Positions 50,932-59,505 are shown, numbered from the stretch's first letter. The stretch: 64,000 bases of DNA from Streptomyces sp. NBC_01465 (GCF_036227325.1 NZ_CP109467.1:4836001-4900000); one strand, 5' to 3'. Program-made: numbers and translations. Notes: generated from the sequence alone by a model not told the origin.

Positions 50932-51095
50932 GCCGCGGGGATGTACTCCGCAGGCGCGGCAGCGGCCCACTGGATGAGCAACTGCTCGTACACGTCCGCC
51001 GAGAGCGCGTCGGCGTCGACGAGGGCCCGGATCCGGTCGTTCGTCGCGGCGGCGTCGAGGCGCGCGGATCCGGGCTGGTGCGTGGTGGAAGACAT
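50928..51095 (-). CDS. 55-aa small protein
   Basis: MSSTTHQPGSARLDAAATN then a predicted helix (RIRALVDADALSADVYEQLLIQWAAA) and AEYIPAA. ATG at 51095 with GTCCTCCGT on the other strand complement giving ACGGAGGAC near it reads as a weak ribosome-binding site on the opposite side, so initiation is uncertain. It lies 65 bp downstream of a larger unknown gene on the same strand. No family recognised. Confidence 0.45.
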   Translation of the reverse strand: MSSTTHQPGSARLDAAATNDRIRALVDADALSADVYEQLLIQWAAAAPAEYIPAA

Positions 51096-51160
51096 ACGGA
51101 GGACAGTACGGGCGACCACTGACAATCGGCACTGGGATATGCCGGGTCCGCCCAGGCCCC

Positions 51161-52084
51161 TCAGGTCGCGCGAGAGCCCCGTGCCCCCTCCAGCGCGGCT
51201 CGCGCCGCAGCCGCACCGCGTACGGCGACGGGCTCGGTCCGGAGCTGGACCTCGGCCCGCGACTGTCGGCAGGCGGGGCACAGGTCCTCGCCCGCGACGG
51301 GCCGGAAGAGGAGCGGCTGAGTGTGCCGGTCGCCCGCGCACTCGACCATCTGCGCGACGCGGGGCGGCGGTGCGGGGGCCGCAGGCGCCGCCGTGTCGAG
51401 CGCAGGCACCTGGCGCAGTACGTACCGCACGAGCCCACCGGGCCGGTGAACTGCCTCACCTGACATGGGCAGTTGCTGGAGGATTCCCGCCCGTACGCCG
51501 TCCACGGCAAACCCCGCAGCCAGCCACTGGGCGGCGAGCGCCGCCAGCTCGGACAGCATGGCGCGGGGCACGCGGAGCCGGGGATCGAGCTGTTCGAGGC
51601 TGTCCACGCACTGCTCGGCCTCGGTGAGCTGGGCGGGGGAGGCGGAGGCGGAGGGTTGGAGGGTGTTTGTCCCAGGGGGATTGTCTGGAAGACGGCCGAT
51701 GTCCCGACGGGTCGGCTCACCGACGACCGGTTCGTCGTCCGTCGGTGCGGGGGCTGCGCACTCGTCGCGTACGCGGGCCGCGTCCTCGCAGCTCAGCGGC
51801 GTACCGGACACCAGCTGCCGGGTCTGCCAGCGCCCGCGCGCGACCTGCTCGCGCCACTCGTGGACGTAGCCCTCGTCCTTCAACTGCTCCTTGGCGTTCT
51901 GGAAGGCGCGCTTCTTGATCCCGGCCCGTACGGCGGTCTCGGAGAGTGACTGACGGGATTCGGCGGGGAGGGAGAGCTGCCAGACGAGCAGCCGGACGGC
52001 GTCGGAGGACAGCCGGGGGTGGCGGATGATCTCGTTGGAGATCTGGGAGAAGAAACGTACGGGCGCGATAACATGGCGCAACAT
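51161..52084 (-). CDS. winged-helix-like protein of unknown function
   Basis: A 307-aa protein. Residues 1-90 (VIAPVRFFSQISNEIIRHPRLSSDAVRLLVWQLSLP, SLSETAVRAGIKKRAFQNAKEQLKDEGYVH) look like the replication-initiator or MarR-like winged helix common in Streptomyces accessory genes. A long Pro/Ala-rich linker is followed by a helical middle and a C-terminal CPAC zinc-type pair. ATG at 52084 or a few codons earlier. Such proteins cluster near XRE/DUF397 pairs, as here. Confidence 0.6.
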   Translation of the reverse strand: MLRHVIAPVRFFSQISNEIIRHPRLSSDAVRLLVWQLSLPAESRQSLSETAVRAGIKKRAFQNAKEQLKDEGYVHEWREQVARGRWQTRQLVSGTPLSCEDAARVRDECAAPAPTDDEPVVGEPTRRDIGRLPDNPPGTNTLQPSASASPAQLTEAEQCVDSLEQLDPRLRVPRAMLSELAALAAQWLAAGFAVDGVRAGILQQLPMSGEAVHRPGGLVRYVLRQVPALDTAAPAAPAPPPRVAQMVECAGDRHTQPLLFRPVAGEDLCPACRQSRAEVQLRTEPVAVRGAAAARAALEGARGSRAT

Positions 52085-52218
52085 GTCGGGTGCTCCTTCA
52101 AGCGTGGCACTCGTGATGTAGGCCCGAGGAGCCGGTTCCAGCCAGCGACTCGGGCCGCCTCATGTCAGGAACGAGGCGTGATGGGAATTACGCTACATCA
52201 ACGCCCGGACACACAAGG

Positions 52219-52377
52219 TCACTTCACCACAATGCATTTCGGGCACGCGCACGGCGGAAAGCGCCCGACGGACTCCATGGGAACGCCGGCCCGGTCGGGC
52301 TGATAGGTGACCCGAGGCCCCCAACTCCGGCCGCCGTCCCGCGAAACCCGCAAGCTGATGACGGCGTCACCGCTCAC
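52219..52377 (-). CDS. 52-aa protein with CxCxxC motif
   Basis: GTG at 52377 overlaps the stop of the preceding gene (GTGA), so the two are coupled. The protein is VSGDAVISLRVSRDGG followed by RSWGPRVTYQPDRAGVP and PPCACPKCIVV, a likely zinc knuckle. Found in the whiJ-type neighbourhood of an XRE/DUF397 pair. Function unknown. Confidence 0.5.
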   Translation of the reverse strand: MSGDAVISLRVSRDGGRSWGPRVTYQPDRAGVPMESVGRFPPCACPKCIVVK

Positions 52378-52601
52378 CACCGGCCCCCGTACTGCATCGC
52401 CTTCTCCTTGAGCCATTCCCGGACCACCTCCTCTTCTTCGGGGGAGGCCGCGCGGAGCGAATGCACGGGAATGGTCGCCACGAAATGAATGAAGCGAACC
52501 CGCCTCAACTCTCCATCAGTAGCGAGGACTTTCCCCGGGCCGTACACCTCGGTCTCCGTATGGGCGACAAACGCGCCGGGCCCGCACCGAACTTCCGCCA
52601 C
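52374..52601 (-). CDS. 75-aa protein, divergent from the XRE gene
   Basis: VAEVRCGPGAFVAHTETEVY, then RRVRFIHFVATIPVHSL and an acidic helix SPEEEEVVREWLKEKAMQYGG. GTG at 52601 has GAGAGGTGTTGCGGA upstream, which favours this start. It is followed by the coupled 52-aa gene and stands 115 bp from the divergent XRE gene. Small genes of this kind are regular companions of Streptomyces XRE/DUF397 loci. Confidence 0.5.
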   Translation of the reverse strand: MAEVRCGPGAFVAHTETEVYGPGKVLATDGELRRVRFIHFVATIPVHSLRAASPEEEEVVREWLKEKAMQYGGRW

Positions 52602-52716
52602 TCCGCAACACCTCTCACCGTATGTGTTGAACCACACACAGCCTGATGCCGTGGTGCGTACGCTCGCCAGATAGCGCAGAGTGACAACGCAACCTGCACA
52701 CAGGGGAGTTGGCGGC

Positions 52717-53544
52717 ATGGCCATCGAGGACAACCCGAAGTCGCGCCAGCAGTACGGCGAGGAGCTGAAACGCCGCCGGGAGGAGGCGGGCCTCACCCAG
52801 GAGGAACTGAGCCAGCGTGCCTTCATGTCGCGCACCCACATCGCCCACATCGAGGCGGGCCGCCGCAGGCCGGACATCCATGACGCGCAGAGCCTGGACC
52901 GGGCGCTGAACACGGGCGGATTCTTCGTGAACTTCCTGCCCACGCTGGACGGCAAGGTCGTGGCCGAACACTTCGCGGAGGCCTTGGAGTTCGAGACGCA
53001 GGCGACGGCGATTCGCGAGTACGCATCCAAGCTGGTCCCCGGAATTCTCCAGACCGAGGCGTACGCAGGCGTGGTGCTGAGCTCCGGCTACCCGCCCAAG
53101 AGCGACGAGGAGTACGAGGCGCTCCTGACCACCCGCCTCGCCCGGGCCCGCATCCTCGACGACTTCCACACGCCCAAGGTGTGGACGCTCCTAGACGAAG
53201 CGGTGCTGCGCCGCCCGATCGGCGGTCCGGCGGTGATGTGCGAACAGCTCCGTCACATCGTGACGCTGGCGGAGAGCCGCCGCGTCCGCGTGCATGTGCT
53301 CCCCTTCTCGGTGGGATACCACTCCCTGCTGGAGGGCTTCGTCTCCCTGATGTGGTTCGAGGAACTGCCGCCCATCGCCTACGTGGAGGGCCTGAAATCC
53401 GGCCGGGTGTGGGAACTTCCGTCCGTGGTACGGGAATGCCAGGTGGCCTACGATCACGCTCTGGGCGACGCACTCTCGCACCGCAACTCCCTGGCGCTGA
53501 TCAGGACTGTCGCAGAGGATTACGAGCATGAAGCGCAGCAGTAG
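52717..53544 (+). CDS. XRE-family regulator with DUF5753 domain (second pair)
   Basis: A 275-aa DNA-binding protein. Helix-turn-helix at residues 10-65 (YGEELKRRREEAGLTQEELSQRAFMSRTHIAHIEAGRRRP). DUF5753 follows, about 85-270, with VPGILQTEAYAGVVLSSGYPP, LLDEAVLRRPIGG and HVLPFSVGYHSLLEGFVSL. ATG at 52717 after GGGGAGTT. Its 3' end overlaps the DUF397 gene by 17 bp, so the pair is cotranscribed and coupled, unlike the spaced pair at 35 kb. Confidence 0.88.
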   Translation: MAIEDNPKSRQQYGEELKRRREEAGLTQEELSQRAFMSRTHIAHIEAGRRRPDIHDAQSLDRALNTGGFFVNFLPTLDGKVVAEHFAEALEFETQATAIREYASKLVPGILQTEAYAGVVLSSGYPPKSDEEYEALLTTRLARARILDDFHTPKVWTLLDEAVLRRPIGGPAVMCEQLRHIVTLAESRRVRVHVLPFSVGYHSLLEGFVSLMWFEELPPIAYVEGLKSGRVWELPSVVRECQVAYDHALGDALSHRNSLALIRTVAEDYEHEAQQ

Positions 53545-53818
53545 GCACACGATCCCCGACGCCTCGCTCATCCCGGCCTGGCGCAAGTCCTCGTACAGCG
53601 GCGGCAGTAGCGGCGATTGCCTCGAAGTCAGCGATGTCTGGCGCAAGTCGACGTACAGCGGCGGTGACAGCGGCGAGTGCCTCGAAGTGAACGACGCCGC
53701 CTGCCCCGCCCACCTCCCGGTCCGCGACAGCAAGAACCCCCACGGCCCCGCCATCGCCTTCCCGGCCACCGCCTGGACGGCATTCGTGGCGGCGGTCAGC
53801 GCCGGACCGCTCGGATAG
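53528..53818 (+). CDS. DUF397 protein with duplicated N-terminal motif
   Basis: A 96-aa protein, about 30 residues longer than usual. The first DUF397 strand pair occurs twice in tandem: WRKSSYSGGSSGDCLEVSD at residue 18 and WRKSTYSGGDSGECLEVND at residue 38, followed by the single C-terminal half LPVRDSKNPHGPAIAFPATAW. ATG at 53528 overlaps the XRE stop. It probably modulates the XRE partner. The duplication may change its dimer contacts. Confidence 0.88.
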   Translation: MKRSSRHTIPDASLIPAWRKSSYSGGSSGDCLEVSDVWRKSTYSGGDSGECLEVNDAACPAHLPVRDSKNPHGPAIAFPATAWTAFVAAVSAGPLG

Positions 53819-54170
53819 CCATCGCGCCCGGTACGGCAAGGGCTGTGCCGAAGGCGGCCCAGAACACGAACTTGCTGGTCAGCCCGTTCACTGTCCGCAG
53901 TTCCCCGTCGTCGTGCAGGCAGAACGAGTCGGGCGGGAAGTATTGCGAGACCGGAGCGCCCGTGCTGTGGCAAGGCGAAGTTTCCGGGAAGAGGAACGGC
54001 TGCGCTCGCTGCGAGAGAGCCCCGCCGACGACCACCGCTGTCCACCCGGCCAGCAGGAACACGCTCAGCATCCAGGAGGGGACCTGCGCTCGGCGTCGCA
54101 GCCACCAGACCAAGGCGGTCGGAATGGCGAAGACGGCGAGCAGCGCAGTCAGCAAGAGCAGTGACTTCAT
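53796..54170 (-). CDS. 124-aa membrane protein of unknown function
   Basis: Three hydrophobic segments: LLLLTALLAVFAIPTALVWWL at the start, MLSVFLLAGWTAVVVGGAL, and FVFWAAFGTALAVPGAMAI at the end. Between the second and third lies a Cys-containing loop (ETSPCHSTG and DSFCLHDD) likely outside, where a disulfide could form. ATG at 54170. It overlaps the convergent DUF397 gene by 23 bp. Confidence 0.6.
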   Translation of the reverse strand: MKSLLLLTALLAVFAIPTALVWWLRRRAQVPSWMLSVFLLAGWTAVVVGGALSQRAQPFLFPETSPCHSTGAPVSQYFPPDSFCLHDDGELRTVNGLTSKFVFWAAFGTALAVPGAMAIRAVRR

Positions 54171-54240
54171 GATCCGAGGACAGTACTGGCCCGTTTCTGA
54201 ACCTGTTCGAGATGGGTGGGGTGGCCGTTGGCGGGTCAGA

Positions 54241-54375
54241 ATGGCAAGGCGTCCGCGTGGACGCGCATCTGAGCCACCGCGAGGCGGACGTACTGTGGGC
54301 CACCCTCACAACACCAGTGCCTGGGAAACGGCCCCCGGTGACTTTCCGCCGGACTACTGGGCCGGCCAGGAGTAG
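54241..54375 (+). CDS. possible 44-aa protein
   Basis: MARRPRGRASEPPRGG followed by NTSAWETAPGDFPPDYWAGQE. The aromatic, acidic C terminus looks protein-like and such short tails occur near DUF397 loci, but the N terminus is low-complexity and the ribosome-binding site is poor. Low confidence. Confidence 0.25.
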   Translation: MARRPRGRASEPPRGGRTVGHPHNTSAWETAPGDFPPDYWAGQE

Positions 54376-54398
54376 CCCCCTGTACGCCGGGCCCCGCC

Positions 54399-55385
54399 TC
54401 AGCCGAGAGCGTCGAGCAGCTCGCGCTCGCGACGGGCGCTGAGGCCCGCACGCCGTTCCCGGTCCAGCCCCTGCTCGCGCTCCCACCGCAACGTATCGGC
54501 CAGCATCTCCGCCCGCGGCCGGTGCCGGAGCCCCGCGGCGCGTGCCGCGGCCCCGCTCCGGGCCCCGTGCCCTTCCCAGCCGGCCTCGACCACCCACATG
54601 GGCATCGACTCGGGCCCCATCCACTCGGCGACACCGTTCTCGAGCAGCCATTCTGTGCCGGCGGTGATGACGGGACCGTTGTGCCCGCCGATCGTGCGGG
54701 ACGACTCGATCCACTCCCCGAAGGGGACGACGGGACCGACAGCGTCGTACGTACCGACGGTCCCCGCCTCCGCGGCATCGAGCAGCCATCCCGCCAGGTC
54801 CCGTACGTCAACAACCTGTGTCGGCATGGCAGTTGTGTCGGGAACCAGCATGGCCCCGCCCGTGTCGCGCGCGGCCCGCGCCACCCAGTATCCGGACCGT
54901 CCGCTGCGGTCACCGGGCCCGCCGATGAGCCCGGCGCGCGCGATGAGGAGCCGGTCACCCGCGACGGCCGCCGACGCCTGCTCGCAGGCGACCTTGGCCT
55001 CGCCGTACGACTCACGGTCGGCCTCGCGCAGGTCGGTCGCGGGGAGCAGGGGCGTGGACTCGTCCGCGTCCGCGACGGCATGGGTGGCGTAGGCGCTGAC
55101 GGAGGACACGTAGGTCCAGTGCCGGGCCCTGCCGCCCAGCGCGTCGAGCGCCTCCCGGACGAAGCCGGGCCGCCAGGACACCTCGATGACGGCGTCCCAG
55201 TCCCGGTCGAGCAACGCCTCGTACGCGGACGCCTCACGCCGGTCACCGACCACCAGCCGCGCCCCGTCGGCGACGTCACCGCTCTCGCCACGGGCAAGGC
55301 ACGTCACCTTGTGCCCGCGCGCGATCGCCTGCCGCGACAGCTCGCGTCCCAACCATGCTGTTCCGCCCAGAATCAAGATCTCCAT
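54399..55385 (-). CDS. NAD-dependent epimerase/dehydratase-family protein
   Basis: A 328-aa extended-SDR protein. Rossmann motif ILGGTAWLG (residues 4-12), YVSSVSAY near 90 (Ser), and a Tyr in ESYGEAK (YxxxK) near 130. The C-terminal half ([22 protein letters not shown]) is typical of reductase-type family members acting on sugar or isoflavonoid-like ketones. ATG at 55385 is chosen over an in-frame TTG at 55397. Stands alone on the minus strand. Confidence 0.82.
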   Translation of the reverse strand: MEILILGGTAWLGRELSRQAIARGHKVTCLARGESGDVADGARLVVGDRREASAYEALLDRDWDAVIEVSWRPGFVREALDALGGRARHWTYVSSVSAYATHAVADADESTPLLPATDLREADRESYGEAKVACEQASAAVAGDRLLIARAGLIGGPGDRSGRSGYWVARAARDTGGAMLVPDTTAMPTQVVDVRDLAGWLLDAAEAGTVGTYDAVGPVVPFGEWIESSRTIGGHNGPVITAGTEWLLENGVAEWMGPESMPMWVVEAGWEGHGARSGAAARAAGLRHRPRAEMLADTLRWEREQGLDRERRAGLSARRERELLDALG

Positions 55386-55427
55386 GTCGCCACTCAAGCA
55401 CCAGGTCCGCGCCTGGCCAGGGCGATT

Positions 55428-55889
55428 TCACCCAGGGCTGAGCAGCGGCGTTGCCCGGACGGTGATGCGCGCGGATGAGCCGTGCTTGTCGTAGGTGACG
55501 GTGAACACGCGCCGCATGTCCCCGAATTGATCCGTGTACGTCTCCCCGGTCGGCCCGGTGCGCTTCGGCTCGGCGGTGATGTCGTAGGTCCGGAGGAAGT
55601 CCGCGACGGAGGAGTCGGGGCCGTCGCCGACCTCGTAGCGGAGGACGGCGGTGCCGTCCGCTTCGGTCTTCGCGTACGTCGGCACGTAGAAGCGCAACTC
55701 CGGGTGGTGCTGGTCATGGTGCATCCCCGCAGTGCGCTCGACGGCCTCCTCCGCCCCTTCGCGGGCGGGAGCGAGGAGAGCCACGGCGGCCCACACAGCC
55801 ACGGCGACGATCCCCACCACGCACACGGCCAGAAACCAGACCAGCGCCCGCTTCCGCCGCGGGCGCCCCTGCTTCGGAGCAGGCATCAT
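55428..55889 (-). CDS. 153-aa membrane-anchored protein
   Basis: Basic N terminus (KQGRPRRKR), one membrane helix (LVWFLAVCVVGIVAVAVWAAVALL), then an extracellular alpha/beta domain with LRFYVPTYAKTEADGTAVLRYEVGDG. The start overlaps the upstream stop (ATGA), so it is cotranslated with the zinc-ribbon gene. Unknown function. Confidence 0.6.
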   Translation of the reverse strand: MMPAPKQGRPRRKRALVWFLAVCVVGIVAVAVWAAVALLAPAREGAEEAVERTAGMHHDQHHPELRFYVPTYAKTEADGTAVLRYEVGDGPDSSVADFLRTYDITAEPKRTGPTGETYTDQFGDMRRVFTVTYDKHGSSARITVRATPLLSPG

Positions 55890-56344
55890 TCGCAGCGCTC
55901 GATTGCGTCGGGCTGCAGCCGTAGCTCCTGCACTTGATAGCAATCCGAGTAGAGGGTGGCAATGACCGCTCCGCAGCCGCACACCAGGTTGGGACCCCAT
56001 TCCCCGTCCATCCCACAGCAGTAGCCGCGGCGCATGGAGATGTCGGGGTGCTCCTTCAGGCCGAGTCCGTCACCGGGATGAAGAACGATGGTTCCGACAG
56101 GCCCGGACTCCACCAGAAAGCCGGACGCCTCATCCAGTACATACGGCGGCCCCGACGGACAGGGATCCACCGCAAAGGTCCCCGGGGCCATCCTCACGAT
56201 GGGTTCAGGGGAATGCCCGTTGGCGTCGGTGGCCGATGCCTCCGACCGATACCAGCCTTCGTCCGTGTCGGGGGCCGGTAGGGGTCGCTCGATGACCGCC
56301 GGTGTCACTGCCTGGTGGCACTTGAGGCATTGGAAAACCGTCAT
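55886..56344 (-). CDS. 152-aa protein with zinc-ribbon ends
   Basis: CLKC at residue 6 and a later RGYCCG plus LVCGCG could form one or two zinc sites. The centre is Pro/Gly-rich with FAVDPCPSGPPYVLDEASG. ATG at 56344. Coupled to the following membrane gene. Resembles Streptomyces proteins kept with SUKH/immunity-type genes, but not identified. Confidence 0.55.
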   Translation of the reverse strand: MTVFQCLKCHQAVTPAVIERPLPAPDTDEGWYRSEASATDANGHSPEPIVRMAPGTFAVDPCPSGPPYVLDEASGFLVESGPVGTIVLHPGDGLGLKEHPDISMRRGYCCGMDGEWGPNLVCGCGAVIATLYSDCYQVQELRLQPDAIERCE

Positions 56345-56479
56345 CGGGAACCTCGTTCAGTCGAACCAGCCTTCGCGCTCCCCAGAAGAGGTCTGACATC
56401 CCCGTCGACAGCCGCCGATGTCAGACCTGCCGGATAGCGTTCGCCCACTGATCAATCGTAGAGCTCTGGGGAGAGGCCG

Positions 56480-57247
56480 ATGGGGGCAAAGACGGGACTG
56501 CTCGTTTACGCGGACGGGGACATCCCCGAGGCGCTGCGGCAGGTCGGTGAGGCGAGCGCGGAGCGTACGGCCGCGATGATGAGGCGGTTCTATCCGGGCT
56601 GGGAAATCGAGGAGACCGAGGGCCGCGTGCTCGACGGTGGCGTGTGCCCGCCCGAGGGGACGGCGTACGCGGCCAGCTGGCCGGGCCTGGAAATCGTCGG
56701 CGATCAGAGGGTGATGATCGACTTGCCGTCGCAGCTTCCGGCGCACCTCATAGCGGCGAGCGCCGGCCGGCGCCTGGTGCTGCACGCGATGCACAGCGTG
56801 GTCGACTGGCTGGCGTTCGCCGTGTGGGAGGACAGGCGGCTCGTCCGCTCCCTGAGCCTGTCGCCGGACAGCGGGATCCTGGAGAACATCGGCGAACCGC
56901 TCCCGTTCGAGGCGCCCTACTGGGCCGGGGAGCGCCCCGCGGACATCGTCCCGTGGCCCGGCGAGGAGGAGGAACCGTACGCGCTGCCCTTCCACCCGCT
57001 CGAGCTCGGCGAAGACGCACTGCGTGCCCTCTGCGGGTTCGTCAGGGAGGGCCGTCCCGAACCTGACGACGTCGACGTGGACAGCATCGAACTCTTCGGC
57101 TTTCACATCCAAACCCCCCACGGCCCGGACTCCGCCGAGAGGGAGGCAGCGCTCAAGCGCGCGATGGAGGCGATGGGGCCTCCGCGCTTCTACACGATGG
57201 GGCCGGACGGTCAGCTGATCGAGAGCGTTGGCCCTGTCAGCCCCTGA
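56480..57247 (+). CDS. 255-aa protein of unknown function
   Basis: Starts GAKTGLLVYADGDIPEALRQVGEA and continues with an alpha/beta pattern (ISWPGLEIVGDQRVMIDL-type strand, LVLHAMHSVVDWLAFAVWEDRRLVRSLSLSPDSGI). This layout, with a VVDWLAFAVWEDG-like strand, occurs in Streptomyces DUF6928-like proteins, a naming I cannot verify. ATG at 56480 after GGGGAGAGG. It overlaps the small zinc gene on the other strand by 11 bp. Confidence 0.6.
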   Translation: MGAKTGLLVYADGDIPEALRQVGEASAERTAAMMRRFYPGWEIEETEGRVLDGGVCPPEGTAYAASWPGLEIVGDQRVMIDLPSQLPAHLIAASAGRRLVLHAMHSVVDWLAFAVWEDRRLVRSLSLSPDSGILENIGEPLPFEAPYWAGERPADIVPWPGEEEEPYALPFHPLELGEDALRALCGFVREGRPEPDDVDVDSIELFGFHIQTPHGPDSAEREAALKRAMEAMGPPRFYTMGPDGQLIESVGPVSP

Positions 57248-57443
57248 AGAGCTGCGGGTGCGGGCACCGCTCCACGGGTTCGTCGGGCCGGTCGGCCCAG
57301 TTCCACCAGACGTGCCCCGCCCCGCACTTCCAGCCCCCACGGCAGGCACGCTTGCCGTCGTCCTCGCGCAGGGAGAGGAGAAAGCCGGCGAACGTCATGG
57401 GCCGGCCGCACTCTGGGCACGTGGGCGGTACGTCGGGCGGCAT
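57237..57443 (-). CDS. 68-aa zinc-ribbon protein
   Basis: CPECG at residue 9, GWKCGAGHVWW near 40 and CPHP near 60 give a four-ligand zinc-binding pattern (CxxC, CxxxH, C). A basic loop lies between. ATG at 57443. It overlaps the convergent 255-aa gene by 11 bp. Likely a nucleic-acid or protein-binding small domain. Confidence 0.6.
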   Translation of the reverse strand: MPPDVPPTCPECGRPMTFAGFLLSLREDDGKRACRGGWKCGAGHVWWNWADRPDEPVERCPHPQLFRG

Positions 57444-57536
57444 GGGGCGCACGGTATCGCGAGGCCGGTGCGGGCCCTGCCGCGGCCGGCCCGCGGATGC
57501 GCGTATCCAGCGGCCCGGTCTGCTTGGGTGTGGATC

Positions 57537-57974
57537 ATGAGCTATCCGGAGCCGGCCGGCAGCGCCGAAGCCGCCCTTGCCACCGTCCGCGAGATCGCAG
57601 CGGAGTTCGGCCGTACCGTCGTCACTGCGGACGGCGCCGGGCCCGACGTCTCCGCCGAGTTGAGCGGATCCCCCGCCGTCACCCTCGTCCTGTACGCAGA
57701 CGGGCAGGCCGCGGTGACCGTGGAGACCGTTCACTTCGACCTGGATCCCGGCGAAGTGGGGCCGTTCCTGCGTGCCGTGTACGACGGGACCGCGTACGTC
57801 CACGCCGTCACCAAGTGGTGGCAGTTCCTGCTGCCGCTCACCGCCGCCGGGTACTGGCTGGTGGTGCCCATGCCGGGCGAGCGCGCGTACAAGGAGCTCG
57901 TGCCGAGGATGATCCTCACCCCCTGGCTCACCGCCCGCCTGCGCACGCCGCCCGGCAAGCAGGACCCTCAGTAA
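57537..57974 (+). CDS. 145-aa protein of unknown function
   Basis: An alpha/beta protein: helix AEAALATVREIAAEFGRTV, strands VTLVLYADGQAAVTVETVHFDLD, and a final hydrophobic helix-rich segment. No signal or motif. ATG at 57537. Ends within the convergent secreted-protein gene by 7 bp. Confidence 0.55.
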   Translation: MSYPEPAGSAEAALATVREIAAEFGRTVVTADGAGPDVSAELSGSPAVTLVLYADGQAAVTVETVHFDLDPGEVGPFLRAVYDGTAYVHAVTKWWQFLLPLTAAGYWLVVPMPGERAYKELVPRMILTPWLTARLRTPPGKQDPQ

Positions 57975-58834
57975 CGGTCCAGGATCGTCTGCGTCTTGAG
58001 GATGTCCCCCTTGTAGAGCCAGCCCTTGGCGTCCGCGACCGAGATCGCGTCCGCGTGCAGAGCCGCCGCGTCGTCGTAGTCGTCCGTCTTGAACGACAGC
58101 TCGACCACGTACTCCGTACCGCTGCCGCCCGCCCCGACCACCGGCACCACCTCGATGCTCGCGTCGTCGGACGACTCCCACGCGCCGGAGTAGACGGACG
58201 ACGTCACCGGCCCGTGTACGCGCGACGCGGCGAGCGTGTCCGTGCCCCAGCCGTCCGTGTTCCAGTCGGCGAGCTTGCCGGGGATCTCGCCGTTCAGCCA
58301 GCCCAGGCCGGTGGCGCCGGTCGGCATGGCCGTACCCGAGTAGCCGCTGGCGCTGTGGCTCTTCTCGTTGCTGAAGCTGAGGGTCTGCTTGGCGTAGCCC
58401 CAGTCGACCTCGGCTTCGTAGTTCGTGTCGCTGCTGTCGAACCCGGCGGCGTTCGCGGCGGTCAGCGCGGCGTTGATGTCCCCGCCCGTGACGGCGAACC
58501 GCTTCTTGTACGTCTCCTCGAAGTCCTTGCCGCTCTTGTGCCGCAGCCGTACGTCCCAGCCCTGCGCGCCGAGCGCTTGCGCGTCGGTGTCGTAGTACGC
58601 GTAACTGCGCGCCGAGGCCGAGGCCGAACCCGATATCCCGAAGGCCGACTTGACCGCGGCGAGCGGCGCGTGCGAGGAGTCCAGGGCGGCCGTGGTGAGG
58701 TTGATCTTCACCTCGTACGTGGGTACGGCGTTGGAGTCGGCGTGGGCCGGGGTCGCCTGGACGGCGAGGGCAGCGGCGGCGGTGAGGGCCAGGGCGGCGG
58801 ACGCGGTGCGGCGCGTCAGAGGCGTGATCGACAT
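57968..58834 (-). CDS. secreted CYTH-like protein
   Basis: A 288-aa exported protein. Signal peptide MSITPLTRRTASAALALTAAAALAVQATPAHA. The mature part begins TYEVKINL, then AYYDTDAQALGAQGWDVRLRHK and FEETYKKRF, matching the E-x-K strand, YYDT and alternating basic residues of CYTH/triphosphate tunnel enzymes, which bind long-chain phosphates with metal. Family members are usually cytosolic. ATG at 58834. The second half is Asn/Asp/Ser-rich. Activity outside the cell (polyphosphate or triphosphate hydrolysis) is a guess. Confidence 0.6.
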   Translation of the reverse strand: MSITPLTRRTASAALALTAAAALAVQATPAHADSNAVPTYEVKINLTTAALDSSHAPLAAVKSAFGISGSASASARSYAYYDTDAQALGAQGWDVRLRHKSGKDFEETYKKRFAVTGGDINAALTAANAAGFDSSDTNYEAEVDWGYAKQTLSFSNEKSHSASGYSGTAMPTGATGLGWLNGEIPGKLADWNTDGWGTDTLAASRVHGPVTSSVYSGAWESSDDASIEVVPVVGAGGSGTEYVVELSFKTDDYDDAAALHADAISVADAKGWLYKGDILKTQTILDRY

Positions 58835-59016
58835 GACCGGAGCCTCCCGCTCCGGGGTGGTCGTGGGGTGGCGGCCGGATGTGGGTCTCGGAAACCGTGG
58901 GTGTCGGGCAGGGGCGGTCGTGCGGAGCCAACTCCCGTACTGGATCCGGCCGTACGCGGAAATGGAGGCCCTGTGTACGCGCAGACCGCCCGAGCGACAC
59001 GCACTATGGTGTGCCG

Positions 59017-59451
59017 ATGGCGTCGATCAAGAAGGTCCAGATCACATTCGACTGCGCGGACCCCGAGCGCGTCGCCCGCTTCTGGTGCGAGGTGTTGGGG
59101 TACGTCGTACCGCCGGCGCCTGAGGGCTTTGCCAGTTGGGACGAGTACAACGAGTCGCTGCCGCCCGAGAAGCGGGGCGCCTGGTTCGCCTGCAGCGACC
59201 CCACGGGCGAGGGCCCGCGGCTGTTCTTCCAGCGCGTACCCGAGGGCAAGGTCGTCAAGAACCGCGTCCACCTCGATGTGCGGGTCGGCACCGGCCTCGT
59301 GGGCGAGGAGCGCCTCGCCACGCTCCAGGCGGAGTGCGATCGGCTGGTCGCGCTGGGCGCGGTGTGCGACCGGGTGCTGCTGGCCGATGACGAGAACGAG
59401 TCGTGCATCGGGATGCGGGACATCGAGGGCAACGAGTTCTGCCTCGACTGA
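59017..59451 (+). CDS. VOC/glyoxalase-like protein
   Basis: A 144-aa protein. KVQITFDCADPERVARFWCEVLGY opens the first beta-alpha-beta-beta-beta unit, FFQRVPEGKVVKNRVHLDVRV is the second, and IGMRDIEGNEFCLD is the standard end with the metal-site Glu region. Such proteins bind divalent metals and may be lyases or drug-binding resistance proteins. ATG at 59017. Confidence 0.82.
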   Translation: MASIKKVQITFDCADPERVARFWCEVLGYVVPPAPEGFASWDEYNESLPPEKRGAWFACSDPTGEGPRLFFQRVPEGKVVKNRVHLDVRVGTGLVGEERLATLQAECDRLVALGAVCDRVLLADDENESCIGMRDIEGNEFCLD

Positions 59452-59472
59452 GGGCCTCACCACGTCCCCGTG

Positions 59473-59505
59473 CGCTTACCGCTTACCGCTTACCGCTTAC
59501 CGCTT
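59473..59505. repeat. 7-bp tandem repeat (CGCTTAC)
   Basis: Four perfect CGCTTAC units plus CGCTT, 22 bp upstream of the second VOC start. Simple repeats this regular are uncommon in Streptomyces. They could vary spacing to the ribosome-binding region. Confidence 0.85.
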
